Notes under the pieces: model-generated
Seen by the model: only the letters and a program-made list of their open reading frames with translations
What the model was told of the DNA's origin: nothing
Databases searched by the model: none
Position numbers and translations under genes: made by a program
Source of the DNA: Antilocapra americana
Taxonomy: Eukaryota > Chordata > Mammalia > Artiodactyla > Antilocapridae
DNA: 64,000 nucleotides
Assembly: GCA_007570785.1 (NCBI GenBank)
Contig: ML660774.1
Location: forward strand, 1,560,027-1,624,026
Reading direction: 5' to 3'
Shown here: piece by piece, positions 1 through 12,704 of the stretch
Position numbering within the stretch: the first letter of the stretch is position 1
Layout of the letters: each line of letters starts with the position of its first letter

Positions 1-90
1 AGGGGGGTCCCGGAGGGGAAGTATATGTAAACCCATGGTGATATTATCACAATGTATGGCAAAAACAAAAAATAAATAAATAAATAAAAA
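1..90 (+). mobile_element. L1 3' end with A-rich tail
   Basis: The sequence matches the 3' UTR end of bovine-type L1: the aaacccatggtgatatta / aatgtatggcaaaa block also occurs in the L1 end at 30714-30932. It runs into an A-rich (aaat)n tail at 61-90. The body lies outside the window. An 18-base non-A stretch (91-108) and a second run of 15 A (109-123) follow. Confidence 0.75.
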
Positions 91-123
91 CCTTGTGGAA
101 CTCTCTGGAAAAAAAAAAAAAAA

Positions 124-826
124 TCTCCCAGTCTCATGATCTTCAAATGAGCAGCAGGCTAAGGCAGCAGATTTTCTGCCTGCCTCCCATCCACCATCCT
201 TTGTGCTGCTCAGATGCTTCATGGGGTCTTTGGTTCCCAGGTCAGCATGGTGGCAAGTCAGCCACAGCTTCTTAGAAAACTTGCTTAGGGAATTAGTGTG
301 ACAGGCTGGAGTCTCCATTGCTGCAGCCATTTGGGGGCTGTCATTAATCACCTCCCTTTTCCATCACTCATGTGGGATGTCCCTTCCTCGTGACCCATAT
401 TTCAGCTTGCTAATCATGGTAGAAGTCCAGAATTGCATCTTTCAAGAATTGATCTCCTCTTAGATCAGCATGCGATGATCCCCCATTCACTTGTGTCAAG
501 AGTTCTAGAAGGACCAAGTAATGTCCCAGGGATGACTCCAGGTCCCAGGTGACTTGCTCCATTAAGTAACAGCGCCCCCGCCCCCCATACTCAGAATATT
601 TAAGTCAGTAACTAACCCAGGTGCAGCCTATACTGATGTGTTGAGTATTCAGGAGTGAGAGAAAGCCCTGCTTTCAGAATGAGAGGGAGCCCATGCTTGG
701 TCTCTGTCCCTGCTGCCATGCTTATTCCTGGTGTGGGCCATCAGGACAGGGTTTTACATCCCTTCTTAAACTAGGGAGACCAGTCCCATAGTCACATCTT
801 CTATCAGGCTAGATGCATGCCTTCAT
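124..826. other. unique sequence, no gene seen
   Basis: No repeat family or coding exon is recognised. A C-rich run lies at 571-588. The 60-aa frame at 93-275 starts in the L1 tail and has no protein-like features. Confidence 0.5.
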
Positions 827-1020
827 GCTTGGTCACTCAGTCATGTCCAAGTCTTTGCAACCCCATGGACTGTAGCCCATCAGGCTCCTCTGTCCATGCT
901 AGTTTTCAGGCAAGAACACAAGGGTGGGTGGCCGTTTCCTCCTCCAGGGGAGCTTCCTGACCCAGGGATCGAACCCTCATCTCCTGCAGATTCTTAACCC
1001 CTGAGCCTCCGGAGAAGCCC
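827..1020 (-). mobile_element. Bov-tA-type SINE
   Basis: The body reads as the reverse complement of the ruminant tRNA-derived SINE. The BovB-derived part (cactcagtcatgtccaagtc, ccatggactgtagccc) comes first and the tRNA-like head (agggatcgaaccctc, then gagcctccggagaagccc) ends at 1020. It is moderately diverged and no clear TSD was found. Confidence 0.9.
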
Positions 1021-1377
1021 CCATCAAGCACTTAGGAAAGCCATCAACACTCCTGATGTCATTGCTCTTCTCATTTGCTTGCTTCTGGGCAAATAACACA
1101 CTGGAGATGGTTTGCAGGGGCTGGAGGGACCGCATGATAGTGACATTGCTAGCGCAGCGGGAAACATGTCCTTGGCAATTCCAGTTCCCAGAGGGAGTAA
1201 CAGAATGAGCAGTGATCTGGTGTGTACGCGCGTGGATACACACTGTATCTTTTACTGGCTGTACAACACCGAGTAAGTTATTTTTCTCAAGACAGTTCTT
1301 TATCTGCATTATAGAGTAGGCCCTTAGTTCAGCCGTTCAATGATTCCAAACCAGACGGTGTCTATTCTCAACCACTT
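1021..1377. other. unique sequence between two SINEs
   Basis: No feature recognised. The 110-aa minus frame across 977-1309 begins in unique DNA and ends in the SINE, so it is not treated as a gene. Confidence 0.5.
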
Positions 1378-1556
1378 CATGAATTCGCCTGCAATGCAAG
1401 AGACCTGTGTGAGATCCCTGGGTCAGAAAGATGCCCTGGAGGAGGAAATGGCAATCCCTCCTGTATTCTTGCCTGGAGAGTTCGATGGACAGAAGAGCCT
1501 GGGGGACTGCAGTCCACAGGGTCACAAAGAGTCAGACACGACTGAATGGTTAACAC
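1378..1556 (+). mobile_element. Bov-tA-type SINE, 5' part decayed
   Basis: The forward SINE body is clear: cctgcaatgcaagagacctg, gatccctgggtcagaaagat, cctgtattcttgcctggaga, gtcacaaagagtcagacacg. The first 15-20 bases of the tRNA-like head are missing or unrecognisable. Overlapping short frames here are SINE-derived. Confidence 0.9.
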
Positions 1557-2780
1557 TTTGACTTTCATGTTCTTTAGTCTCCTCCTTGGTTTGAAGATGG
1601 ACAGATGTTTTCTTCTCGAACCACAGGGGTTGATTTATAGTTGTAGAAGCCAATGAGCAGGTATTTCTATTGGGGGGGGGCAACTAGACAGTTTTTGCAA
1701 ACCTAGAGGATATTTACCTATAACATTCATAAGTATAATGTACATAATTCCAGGTGAGATGGCATCTAAGGACATGTGAAAAGCAGATGGTCCCAGTCAT
1801 TCTGAATGATGGAGGATCATGTATCCCCAGTCTTTGTGATAGAGACTCAGTGAGCTGTTTAGGACACAGAAGGGAAGAGTCTGCATTTGAAAGACAAAGC
1901 TTCACAGAACACAATTTTATCTGACAAATCTAATTACTCGGATACTTAGTTGACTAAAGAAATATTTATATGATGTCCACCATTGTAGAGATGTACGGAA
2001 TACAATTTATGAGATCATTTAACTGTATAATCATTTATGTCTAAGGAAATTGGCTGTTAAGCTATGTTCTAGATTTCAAAATGAAGATTCTCAACTGCAT
2101 AGCTGTGGCTGGTTACTCAGTTTTTCAAAACAGGCCGAATGCAACCAAGATGAGGTGTCATATGTTTGTTTGGTGTCATTTGTTTGTTTGGTTCTGTAGC
2201 ATAGGCTGGCCTTTATTAGGTGCAATAGAATCATCCAGGTGGTTTCCCAATGGTTCTGGAAAACTACATCACCTCTACTACACTTGAGGACAAAAGCAAA
2301 AGACAATTGTTTCCATTTATAAGGGTTAATAGTGTCAGCTCATCAATCAAGTACACATTATTTTCACATTTCTGATAGAATTGTACATATTTTTAAGCTT
2401 TTCTCTACACTGTGATTGTATCAAGTTTTTCTACAGAAAAGTATTTTTATAAGTAGTAGTATTTTCCATGTCTGTAGGTTAACCTATGTAAATAACATCT
2501 CAAATTGGATTCATTGCAAAAGCATACTCTGTATTTTTTATGTAATTCTGTGTTGTCACTAAATTTGGATGATTTTATCACACTGCTTGGGGGTTAGTTC
2601 ACAAAGTGTCTCTGAAGCTCTAACACGGATGTTGGAGATACCTTATTTGCCCCATTATGCTGTTGTCTTTAATTAAAGACCAGCAGTAATTTTCTTGGAT
2701 TACCATTTTTAGTATGTTAACTTCAATTTCCAAACTAAGCACTGTGGCTTGAAAGCTCAGTCTCTTCGATGAAACTGTAT
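1557..2780. other. unique sequence with a G-run and a small duplication
   Basis: AT-rich DNA with no recognised gene. A run of nine G lies at 1672-1680. A two-copy repeat of about 18 bases (gtgtcat followed by tttgtttg) lies at about 2156-2191. Confidence 0.5.
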
Positions 2781-2952
2781 ACACTTGACCCTTGACCGAT
2801 GTGGTGGTTTGAAGCTGGGCACTGACCCTCTGAGCAGTCAGAAATCTGCTTGTAACTTTCAGTGTGCTCTGCAGCTGCCGAGTGTTTACTATTGAGAGAA
2901 GTCCTCTTATGAGCGGGCCTGCAGTCAAATTGATGCTCAAGGGTCAGCTGTG
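2781..2952. mobile_element. short Tigger/MER2-like DNA transposon
   Basis: The element is about 170 bp and is bounded by inverted ends: cacttgacccttga at 2782-2795 and tcaagggtcagctgtg at 2937-2952, which reads cacagctgacccttga on the other strand. The interior (gggcactgaccctctgagcag, tttactattgagagaagtcc) resembles the short non-autonomous Tigger-type elements of placental mammals. It has no transposase capacity. The exact subfamily is not certain. Confidence 0.75.
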
Positions 2953-5900
2953 CTCGTCGTCTTTGATTAACTTATTATGATTCCTTTTTCTTGAAATACA
3001 TAAATTGCGTGTAAGTTTTACCAGCCTAGACACTAAAATCACCAGAGTCTAGAGCTGGGTTCAGAAGCCCTTTCTAAACTGCACATTTTTGCAATCATGC
3101 AATGCCCTTGGACAGTCGAGTCCTGGCCTTGCTGATGCCCCTGGGTCTGTGGCTTTATATTAGTAGCTTAGATTCATTGCTCAGCACTGACGTTGCACTG
3201 GGCACCTCCCGGTCTTTGCTGATCTTGCATGCAGAGTCCTAGAAAAGATTTTTGCTAACAGTTACGCAGCCGCCTTTGGTGGTTTCTCTAAAATTCTGAA
3301 ACTTCCCAAATGGCTTTCTGCTGAGCCTGCGTGATGGGGCTGCTCCGTGTCCACTTGGTTCAGATGCCTGTTCAGGATACAGAAGATGGAACATTTAACT
3401 TTCTTCCTGCATGTCTGGGATTTTATGGAATAGCCCTTTTCAGATTTCTCAGTTGACAATTATAATCTCAGTCAGGGTATCGAAGATTCATAACCACAGT
3501 CATTATCACAATTGCTTGTGGGCCATCGTTCTCCTCCTTGCCTCCAGGAATACTACTAGTGGCTCTGCAGTGTGCTTGCTGACCTTCAAGGCTGGAGGGT
3601 GTGAGTGCTTTAGCACAAGCTGGGGTGGGAGGTGGCCTCCTGGTGAGCCAGCATGCCTACCATAAGGGATTTGGGACTGGGGATAACACAGAACAGATTT
3701 CATGGATTGGACTGTTACTTCCTGAGCACTCAGCAATTAACTTCCTCTGGCTTCCTATTTCTTGATGTAATCCTTTTATCCACCTCGATGGCTACTGACA
3801 AGATGAAAAGAGATACTGAGCACCTAATAGGCCATTAGCTGGCTGCCACATAATAGATGCTCTGTAAGTAGTTGGTGCTCTGCCCCCTCCAACGCTGTCA
3901 ACTCGTGGAGGGGTTGGTCACTGATACTGCTGGGGGCTTACTCTGATAGATAGTTCCACCCATGAACAGCAGTCCTGAGAGCCCGCCTCCTAGCCCGATG
4001 CTGTAGAACTTCTTGTGGCCACCTCTTCTGGACTCCATGACTGGAGCCTGAGGCTCATTCCTGCATAGTCAAGGCCTTTACCTCACCCCCACCCCACGTT
4101 TTTTTTTTTTTTTCCCCCTAGCTCAACTGTACATGTAGTACATTTCCCCTAGAGTTTGACCCCGGAGACTGATGGCGGGACTGGCTACTTTTGGAGGAGA
4201 GAAATAAGCAATCCACCATTGGAGTACAGTGTTGAGTGTCCCTCTGCTTTCCAAGTGTATAATCTTCCACTGGGAGAGCTGACAAACTTGATTGCTTTCT
4301 GGCTCTGTCGCTCAGGCCTCCTCTGCAGACACTGCACACGGGCGGGAGTGGCAGACTGTGCTGCCCATGAGTTTATATGAGACCTTCGAGACACTTCCAT
4401 GCGTGGGGCAGTTAGGCTGATGCGAGTTCTGTGATGGTTAAAGATGACTCCTTGTCCTCCGTATAGGAGGGGCCTCAGAGCAGCCATGCTGATGGAAGCC
4501 TGAGCTTGGGGACAGGTTGTAAAGCTGTATATAGGTGGGCGTGTCAGTTTGATTGTAATACTTAGGTTGTGTGCTTCAGTGGTACAATAAGTATAAAATC
4601 AGAATGTCCCACGTCAAGTCACTGTTTGGCAGTTTGCTTTGTACTGTGTAGATTTAGTTCCTACAGCAAGGTGAACTGAGATTCCTTATTAGTACATATA
4701 GAATTTACTCGGCGGATCAAAACAGACTGAAAGATTATTTATGCAGCGCTAGACAGATGCAGAACCTTGAAAGCTGGTGCTGTTGCTTACATCTTTCTGT
4801 TCGGTGATTAACATGATTGTCAATGCTTATCATCTTGCCTTTGAATTAAGTTGCTTTAATCTTGAGATATTTTTAGCTTTGCTGTTTATTTCTTAACTTC
4901 TCTCTTCTCTGGTCGCATAGACATTTAACAAGACACACGCTGTCCATAGTTAAGCCGTGTATTTTTCATTCATGTGGAGAAACTGATCTCTCATTTATCA
5001 CTAGCACATTTTATATGCGCTTTTATTCTGCATAGAAATTCATCTGTGCATAGGAACCACAAGGAACCTATGGAAGAATGTAAAACCACAATGTTTATTT
5101 ACAACAATGATCACTAAGGCTTAAACATTCTTCTGCATTGCTGATACTGTATTTTTTCTAGAAATCATGTTTGTCTGCTGTCTCTTTCATGCCTGTAGAA
5201 TTACTGAGTTGGAATACAGCAGAGGACTAGCTTTGCAAATACACCTCCGATTGCATTTCCACTTCTTCATGGACTCCAGTCAATGTCTTGGTACTAAAAG
5301 CCTTTCATTCCTTACTTCACCCTGACCTTTTTATATTCCTTTTATTTGCTCAGTCAGTTTTATAGGTTAGTTGCTCTTTTTTTCAGTCAAGTGGCCTATA
5401 ACACATTCTTCCAAGCACAATAGTTCACCATCTAAAACATCTGTAACTTCAGTTCACAAGGACTTTCTACTCCTATGTTTGTCATATATCCCTTTATGGA
5501 ATTGCTAATAGAAATATGCCTTCAACATAGTTCCTGTTTTTTTCTTCTAAACCAACAGGGACGGAAACACACCCCCTACTGGTGTCATTATTACTCCTCG
5601 AGCTGTCGTAGGAAAAAAGTGGCATTTGTGAATAAAGGCTGTGACAGAAATTTAAGGAATAAAACATTTTAAAAACTATATTTTACAGAAGTTTTATGAT
5701 TTCTCTTTTCCCACCCAGTAGACAGGGCATTGCTCACCAATATGTGTTAAAACTGCTGTGAGCTTCCTGCGACGGTGGAATGCGTATGCTGTCCTGCACG
5801 CACACACTTGGGTTTGGTCGTGGTGGGTTTTACAGGGAAAGCGTCACAGCTTCAGTGGATCGAGATGAGTTCACTCACTGCTGTTTCGGGGCGGGTCGAT

Positions 5901-6164
5901 GTCAGTTACCTGGGGCCATCTATACCAGCCCAGTCATCCCTGCTTTGCAACCTCCAGAGAGTTGGCCAATCAGGGCATTGACATAGAGGCTGAATTCAGT
6001 GACGGGTATATTTCAAGAATTATTAACTCAGAATATATGTGCTAATGTATCCTGTATTCCAGGTTCAAGGTAAATACCAACAAAAGCCATCAGCTCTTAA
6101 TGCCAAACAGTTGATGTGCTGAGTTCTATGGGGTCACTAAAGCTTTTACCCCATATATATTTGT
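2953..6164. other. 3.2 kb of unique sequence
   Basis: No gene is supported. A poly-T run lies at 4099-4113. A very weak L2 3'-end-like patch (cacataatagatgctctgtaag) lies near 3846-3870. The short frames have no family-like features and no conserved domain. Confidence 0.5.
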
Positions 6165-6340
6165 TTAGTTTTTATTCATTTTTAAGCAGTGAAGTATAAT
6201 TGACTTACAACATTACAGTAGTTCCAGGTATGCAACACAGTGATTTGATAATTTTATGGGCTCTACTCCATATAAAGTTATAGTAAAGTATTGGCTATAG
6301 TTCCTGTGCTATATGTTATGTCCTTACAACTCATTTTTAC
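6165..6340 (-). mobile_element. L1 3' UTR fragment (artiodactyl type)
   Basis: The antisense pattern gtataattgacttacaacatta ... cagtgatttgataatttta ... ttcctgtgctatatgtta is the standard artiodactyl L1 3' UTR read backward. It is diverged. A second fragment of the same kind starts immediately after it. Confidence 0.75.
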
Positions 6341-6842
6341 AACACTTTTTAAAATTGAAATATAGCTGATTTACAATGTTGTATTAATTTCTGTTGAATA
6401 GAAGTGATTCAGTTATACATGCATTATATATATAAAATATATACACATTGTAATTTTTTAATATATTCTTTACCATTATGGTTTATCACAGCATATTGAA
6501 TATAGTTCTCTGTGCTATACAGTAGGACCTTGTTTGTCCATTCTGTGTATAAAAGCTTACATCTGCTCGCCCCAGCCTCCCGCTCCTCTCCTCCCCAACC
6601 CCCCATGCCCAGGCAGGCCCTCTCCCTTGGACACCACAGGTATATTCTCTATGTCCATGAGCCTGTTTCTTTTTCACAGATGCATTCATTTGTATCATAT
6701 TTTAGAATCCACATGTAAGTGATATCTATGGTATTTGTCCTTTTCTTTCTGACTTCATTTAGTATGATAGTCTCTAGTTGCTTCCATGTTGCTGCAAATG
6801 GCATTATTTCATTCATTTTTTTTTGTACTGAGTGGTTGCACA
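6341..6842 (-). mobile_element. L1 3' UTR and ORF2-end fragment, older copy
   Basis: The 3' UTR pattern repeats (atatagctgatttacaatgttg, gtgattcagttatacat, ctgtgctatacagtaggacc) and continues into gcttccatgttgctgcaaatgg, which lies downstream of ORF2. It is an old, truncated minus-strand L1, interrupted at its right side by a younger L1 end. Confidence 0.8.
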
Positions 6843-6853
6843 GCTTACTCTTT

Positions 6854-7198
6854 TTTCCTCTTTTTTAATTTTATTATTATTATTTTTTTAATATTAGTTT
6901 TGCCAAACAATGACATGATATCACCATGGGTTTACATATGCTCCCCCTCCAGAACTCCCTCCCTCCTCCCTCCCCCCAGGAAATCTCGTTGCACCAGCCC
7001 CGAGCATCAATCCTGGGCTGGCGATTGATTAGACATATGATAATTAACATGTTTCAATGCCATTCTCCCATATCATCCCACCCTTGCCCTCTTCCACAGA
7101 GTCCATGAGTCTCTTCTATACACCTGCATTCCTTTTGCTGTCTCGCATGCTGGGTTCTCATTACCGTCTTTCTAAATTCCATATATATGCTTACTTTT
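6854..7198 (-). mobile_element. younger L1 3' end with TSD
   Basis: A bovine-type L1 3' UTR in antisense (atattagttttgccaaacaa, atgggtttacatatgctccc, cgttgcaccagccccgagca, aattccatatatatgc). It is flanked by gcttactcttt (6843-6853) and gcttactttta (7199-7209), an 11-base TSD with one or two differences. It is 5'-truncated to about 345 bp. Confidence 0.8.
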
Positions 7199-7209
7199 AA
7201 AAGATTATC

Positions 7210-8284
7210 ATTGCCCTCATGATGCTGTGTCTTAAACTACAATGATTTCTGTATGCCACCAACAGTTTGTCAGTGTGTGTGAGGCTGTCGTATTGTACAG
7301 TGGCTTGCAAAATCCCAGGCACTTAAGAAGGATGTCACTTTACTCAGCAGTCTATCACTAAGGGATCCATGTCAACAGGGCTTGTCCCTGGGCCCTACTG
7401 TGCTTTGGGGACGACTTACTGATCACCTACACAGCTCTGCCTCCATGGCTTCATTTCAGCTCATTCTAAGCTGCTCACCCCTCTCCCCACCTCCTAGTCA
7501 TGACCTCACTGAATTAAATGCACAGCCCCTAGCTTTAATGCCAGTGACTTGGCAGCACTGCCAGACTCAGTGGGGTTTATTTTTTTCTGCCATCACATGC
7601 CACGTCTGGTTCCTAGGAGATAAATCCATTCAAAAAGGTTCTGTACATTCTGTTGCTGGGTATATGGACTTTGATAAAGCTGTTTTCCTTTTAAGCTGAC
7701 CAAAGAAAGGCCATTCAAATGATGTGATACTTTTCAGCTTTATACAAAACTGTAACACAAATGTTATTTGGGGTTTCTGGATGTCTTTAAATGGAAGATG
7801 TTTAAGCGACCTTCCTATTTTGCCTGAGTTTATGTGTAGGGAATATATCCAGGTAGAATGTGTTCTTTGAGCTTTTTCCAGCTCTGTCTTCCTCATTGAC
7901 ACAGTCTAAAGATGGCAGAGGCAGGAAGCACAGACGTCTTTTTATAGGCACCGTTGCCTTCATGGCAAAGAGGTTTGGACCTGATCCCTGAGTAGGATGC
8001 CAAATCAGTTAAAAACCTGGGATTTTCCACATGCTAAAGAACTTTCTTTATGGCGGGTAGGCTCCTAAAGCTAAGGCAGAAGGAAAAAGTGAGAGAGATG
8101 TGGAAGATGTAATCTTACCATGTACTATATGGGCAAATCTGGTCCTCTAGGATGCACATACTGTTTTGGAAATAGAATCGACTTGCTCTCTTTTTCTATA
8201 CTAGTGTCTCTAATGTAGATGAAATACCTTTATTTGAATTATTCTTTTTTTTACAGGAACCTAATAATGGTGCTCATTTTTAAA
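7210..8284. other. unique sequence, no gene seen
   Basis: No repeat or exon is recognised. The 105-aa frame at 7382-7699 (+) and the 90-aa frame at 7630-7902 (-) show no motif and no neighbouring coding signal. Confidence 0.5.
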
Positions 8285-8455
8285 AACCTTCTTATTTTGT
8301 GTTGGGTATAGCCATTTAACAATATCGTGATTGTTTCAGGTGGACCATTCTCCCCCAAATTCCCCTCCTCTCCAGCCTATCACATAATATTGAGTAGAGC
8401 CTACTGTACTATACAGTGAGTCCTTGTTGGTTATCCATTTTAAGTAGAGCAGTAG
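8285..8455 (-). mobile_element. L1 3' UTR fragment
   Basis: The pattern ttgtttcaggtggaccattc, atcacataatattgagtaga, actatacagtgagtccttgt is the reverse of the artiodactyl L1 3' UTR. It is short and diverged. Confidence 0.7.
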
Positions 8456-10082
8456 AAACACTTTTACTTTAAAAATTTAAATATATGTATTTTATTGAAA
8501 TATTCCAATGTGTTAATGGTCTACTTTTCTCTCAGAAAACTTATACCTGTCTGCTTATAAGTTACTAGTTGCCAAACATCTGCTTAACTAACTGCATTGG
8601 GTCTCTTAAGATAGATTTTTTTTCTATAAAATTTTTTATTTAGAGTATGATTATTGCCTCTGCCTCAAAGGCTTGAATTCAGTTAATTTAAATTTGTATT
8701 TCAGGCTTAATTATAGAGAACTACAACCACCTATTGGGTTTTTGACAAATTGTGTTTTGTCAAAGTCCATTTTAAAATTTGAATATTTTTCTGAAGCCAA
8801 GATATTTTAGTTATTGCTAAATACTTTGTATATCCTTGAAAATTTCAATGCCCCATCCGCTGGTGACTTTGATGAATGAGGGTAGTCAGTTTGCTTAACG
8901 AAGAATTGAGGCTAAACTTTTTCATAGGCAGGTTAATTCAACTTTATTCTAAATATAGTGACATAAACTAAATCATTCTGTGACAAATGAAAGTAGTTAA
9001 TAGAATTATACTTCCTCTTGACAATGATACAAAAAGTTGGAACATTAATAACTACTGAGTTTTACTTTTGCTTCAGTACATACTGTTTTCCCAGCCTGTT
9101 CCATCAGAACCGAATGAACTTTCTTGTTTTATATGAGACCCAAAACACTTAAATTGTCCCTATTCCAAGTGCTATATATTTAATCAGGTTTATGGGACCC
9201 ATGTGTCAGATCACCACCGCTGAATGCTCCTTAGAAGCCTTGATAAGTTTCCATAATTCTTTGAGGCAGGAAAAATGCTTGTGTTCCACAGCTTTAAGCA
9301 GAAATACTTGGGAGGCCTGACATTTGAAGTCAGAATCATTGCTCACCTCTTCCATTTAACTAGAATCCATCACATGGACACAGGTTCTTCAAATGAAAAA
9401 TATTTCCTCCTTCTTCCCATTCTGACAGATGCATATCCCCATTTAAAATATAGTTGAACAACTAACCGAACAGGTTTCAGAAGCATCACATCAATTTCCC
9501 CATCCACACCTTGTTTTTGGTTCAATGGAGTGCCATATGTCAGAGTTAAGATGAAAGAATCGCAGGAAGCGTTCAGTCAGTGAGGACTTATTGAGAGTCT
9601 TCATTGTAAAGAATGCTGAACTAGTCGCCAGAAGGATGAGAGAGAAATTAAAGGCATGACTTGGGTCCCAGAGGCATGCACGATGGATGATTCAGTAGTA
9701 AAGCAAAACATCTCTTCCCATAAAACAATATTTAGTCACTTTGCCTTCTCCAGGTTTGGCTGCGTAAAAATACATGGAAGCGCGTCATTTCTTTTTAGAT
9801 AGCTTCACTATATATGATTCCCATCCATGTACCTAGGAGCACTGCAGTCTACCCACAAGTTTTCAGTCATTCCATACTGCCTATGCCTATGATAGTGCAT
9901 GTAAATTTCCAGTTTCAACTTCCAAAAGAGTATCACTTTTACAATATTGCCTCATTGCTCTAAAATATTACTGACAACAGAAGGCTCCATTTATCCAGGG
10001 TCTGTTTTATTTTAGACTCTGAGATATGGGATGAAATGAACACACAGGCAGCCTTTGCTTTCTACGGCACTGTGTTAACTAA
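8456..10082. other. unique AT-rich sequence
   Basis: 1.6 kb with no recognised repeat, gene or RNA. Confidence 0.5.
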
Positions 10083-10092
10083 GAGATGTGAA

Positions 10093-10406
10093 TTTAAAAA
10101 ATATATATATACACACACATATATGGCTGTGCTGGGTCTTCATTGCTGTCTGCGGACTTTCTCCAGTTGCAGTGTGTGACACGGTTTCTCGTGCTGGTGG
10201 CTTCTCCTGTTGCAGAGCATGGGTTCTAGGGCACACGGGTTTCAGTAGTTGTGGACCCCAGGCTATTGGGCACTGGCTCAGTAGTTGTCGTGCACTTGCT
10301 TAGTTGTTCCTTGGCATGTGGAATCTTGCTGGGCCAGGGACTGCACCCATGCCCCCCTGCATTGACAGACAAGATTCCTGACCCCTGGACCACCAGGGAA
10401 GTCCAC
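10093..10406 (-). mobile_element. CHR-type SINE with 10-bp TSD
   Basis: The pattern ctgtgctgggtcttcattgc, ttcagtagttgtgg, gcatgtggaatcttgctggg, accaccagggaagtcc is the cetacean-hippo-ruminant tRNA-derived SINE in antisense. The tRNA-like head is at the right end, and a TA/CA-rich tail lies at the left. The TSD gagatgtgaa occurs at 10083-10092 and 10407-10416, so the insertion is complete. This family predates the ruminant-whale split. Confidence 0.9.
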
Positions 10407-10424
10407 GAGATGTGAAGTTTGGAG

Positions 10425-11230
10425 CCGTGTCCTACCTTTGCACTTTTTGCTTTATGTGGACTGACGGAACCATCACAAAGATAGTGCAGAGTTCCATATA
10501 TCCTTCCCGGAGCTGCTTCTAATGATTTCATCTTACGTAACTGTGATGCATTTATCAAAGCTAAAAGGTGAACAATGGTATGATATTAATACTACTTACA
10601 AAGCTGCCTGGTGTTACTTGAATACCCCTGATTTTTCCACGAACGCCGTTTCTCTGTTCCAAGATCCAGTCAGGAATCATGTTGCCCTCAGTCTTGTTGT
10701 CTCCTCTGTCTCTTCCAGTCTGAGACTGTTACGGTCTTCTTCTCATCTCTCCTGACCTTGACACTTTTGAAGACGGCTGGTTAGAATTTTTGTCTATGTT
10801 CCTCAAGTTACATTTGTCTGATATTTCTCATGGTTAACCTGATGTTACAGATTTAATGGAAGAGTACCAGTGAGGTTTTATTACATCATATGGGGGTGAT
10901 ATCAGGTTGATTAATTTTTGGTGAGTTAACCTTGACCATTTGGTTAAAGAAGGGTCTGTCGGGATCTCATTCCTCAGTGGAAAGTTCCTCTTTTTCCTTT
11001 CCATATCCTAAGTACTAGAAGGAAGGCTAGTACAGCCCACACTTGACAGGATGGCAGTTCTTAAATTCCATCTTTAGAGGTAAGGTATAGATTTAGATTT
11101 TTGGGCATGTTAAAACTATCACAGTAATGAATATTTTTGGGGTACACAAAAATTCTGTTAAGTTTTGACCACATTTTAGTATTTATCTATGAATCTTGTC
11201 TGCATAAATTATTACTGTGGAGCTTTAGTA
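10425..11230. mobile_element. ancient mammalian L1 3' UTR
   Basis: The order of blocks matches an old mammalian L1 (L1M group) 3' UTR: gttccatatatccttcccgg, catcttacgtaactgtgatg, tctgttccaagatccagtca, gaccttgacacttttgaaga, ttgtctgatatttctcatgg, aagtactagaaggaaggcta, tgcataaattatta. The read is probably antisense to the L1. The right edge is uncertain. Confidence 0.65.
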
Positions 11231-11349
11231 GTGTTGTGAAACTAAGATAATATCTATTAAATACTATTCTACAATACAAGGAGCCATACTCCTTGGAGAA
11301 TTGGCTGGTTCTCGGGTTGGAGCAGGACATATACAAGGTAAACATAGGG

Positions 11350-11640
11350 CGTCTTGCAATATCAGAAAGTAGTAAGTGCTAAAAACAAAAGAAAAAGGAT
11401 GCAGACATGTTAAAAGGACACAGGAAACAACTCACAGCTGGAAAAATTTCACTAACAAAGTGGTGGTAGTAACAGATTATTAACCCCCCTAAATAAAAAT
11501 AATATCCATGAGTCCAAACTGATAAAACTGACTGAATAAATGGGAGAAGAAGGACAAACAGTTGCTTACAGAAAAATTCCAATGACTAAATGTAGAAACA
11601 ATGAAGAAAATAGGAAGTCACAGTGAGATACCATTTAATA
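11350..11640. mobile_element. ancient L1 3' UTR, opposite orientation to the previous one
   Basis: Blocks gacatgttaaaaggacacag, atccatgagtccaaactgat, gaataaatgggagaagaagg and gcttacagaaaaattccaat are the sense form of an old mammalian L1 3' UTR. The segment lies head-on to the fragment at 10425-11230. Confidence 0.6.
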
Positions 11641-12704
11641 ATTTCTATCCAACTTAATATCTGCCAAAAACATGTTTCATATAGTTTTCATCAAATATAT
11701 GAGCCATTTGGCATAGTATTCTTGGCATTTAATCCAAATGCTATTTATACCACAATATTATATTCACATTCACTGTTAAATTTTTTAAATGTACATAATT
11801 ATCAAGGAAGGAAAAGCTTGCAGTCAGGCCATAAGCAAATTTCTTTGATTTCTAATAGTATTCTTCACACTTATTTGCAGTATTTCACAGTATTTCTTTT
11901 TTTTGTGAGAGTTTATAATTTGTGTATCTCACCTACAAAACTTGGGGGAAAAAAAAAACTGTACCTGGTTGTTTTGTTCCTTGAATTTTCATTTAGAAAT
12001 TTTATTAACTCGCCCCCACCCCTAGGATTAAATACTTTCAAAAGCAGACTTAAATTACTGGATTCTATTCTGTTATGCAGAAAGTCTGAATACATTTTTC
12101 TAAAAAAAATCTTTTAGATATTTTACATAATAATATCCTTGTATATAAGTCTTTGCCTGCACATCATCAGAGCTAAGGTAGGGTTTTAGCAGGATGAATA
12201 ATTTAAAGACTATAAACATTTAAAGCTCTTTGCACACACACAAGCATGACTTTTTAATACTATCATAAAACTGTAGTATAATTTAACCATAGTAATATTG
12301 TAGACACTTAGATAATTCCAGGCAGTTTATACACTATTACCAATGGTACATGTATCTTTCCCCCAAATTACTAAATTCTCAAGTGTCTTAGACTACTTAA
12401 ACATACTGCTAAATTGATTTCCAAAACAGATCATACCGTGGCAAATTTTTAAAGGATTATTTCTATTTCATATAACATTTCTAAATATTAACTAAAGTAA
12501 TTTTGTTTAAACTCTTAATTTTTTGGTAGAATAGATATCTTTTAATCTTGAATTTTAAAAAACCTTTAGTTAATTTGAATATGGAACACTAAAAAGAAAT
12601 ACAGCCTTTGAAAAATATATTTTATGTCATGAATACTTGTGAATTATTATAATTTAGCACATTTTAATCTACTAGTTAGTCAACAATAATTAAATACTTG
12701 CATT
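11641..12704. other. AT-rich unique sequence; 164-aa chance frame
   Basis: The longest non-repeat frame in this half of the window (11623-12117, +) lies mostly here. Its protein is rich in F, L, I, S, Y and K, with no domain or signal-like start, as expected from AT-rich DNA. I do not call it a gene. Confidence 0.55.

Noticed and set aside
11623..12117. 164-aa open frame on the + strand
   Set aside because: AT-rich chance frame: heavy in F, L, I, S, Y and K, no motif, no coding context, and it begins inside an ancient L1 fragment.
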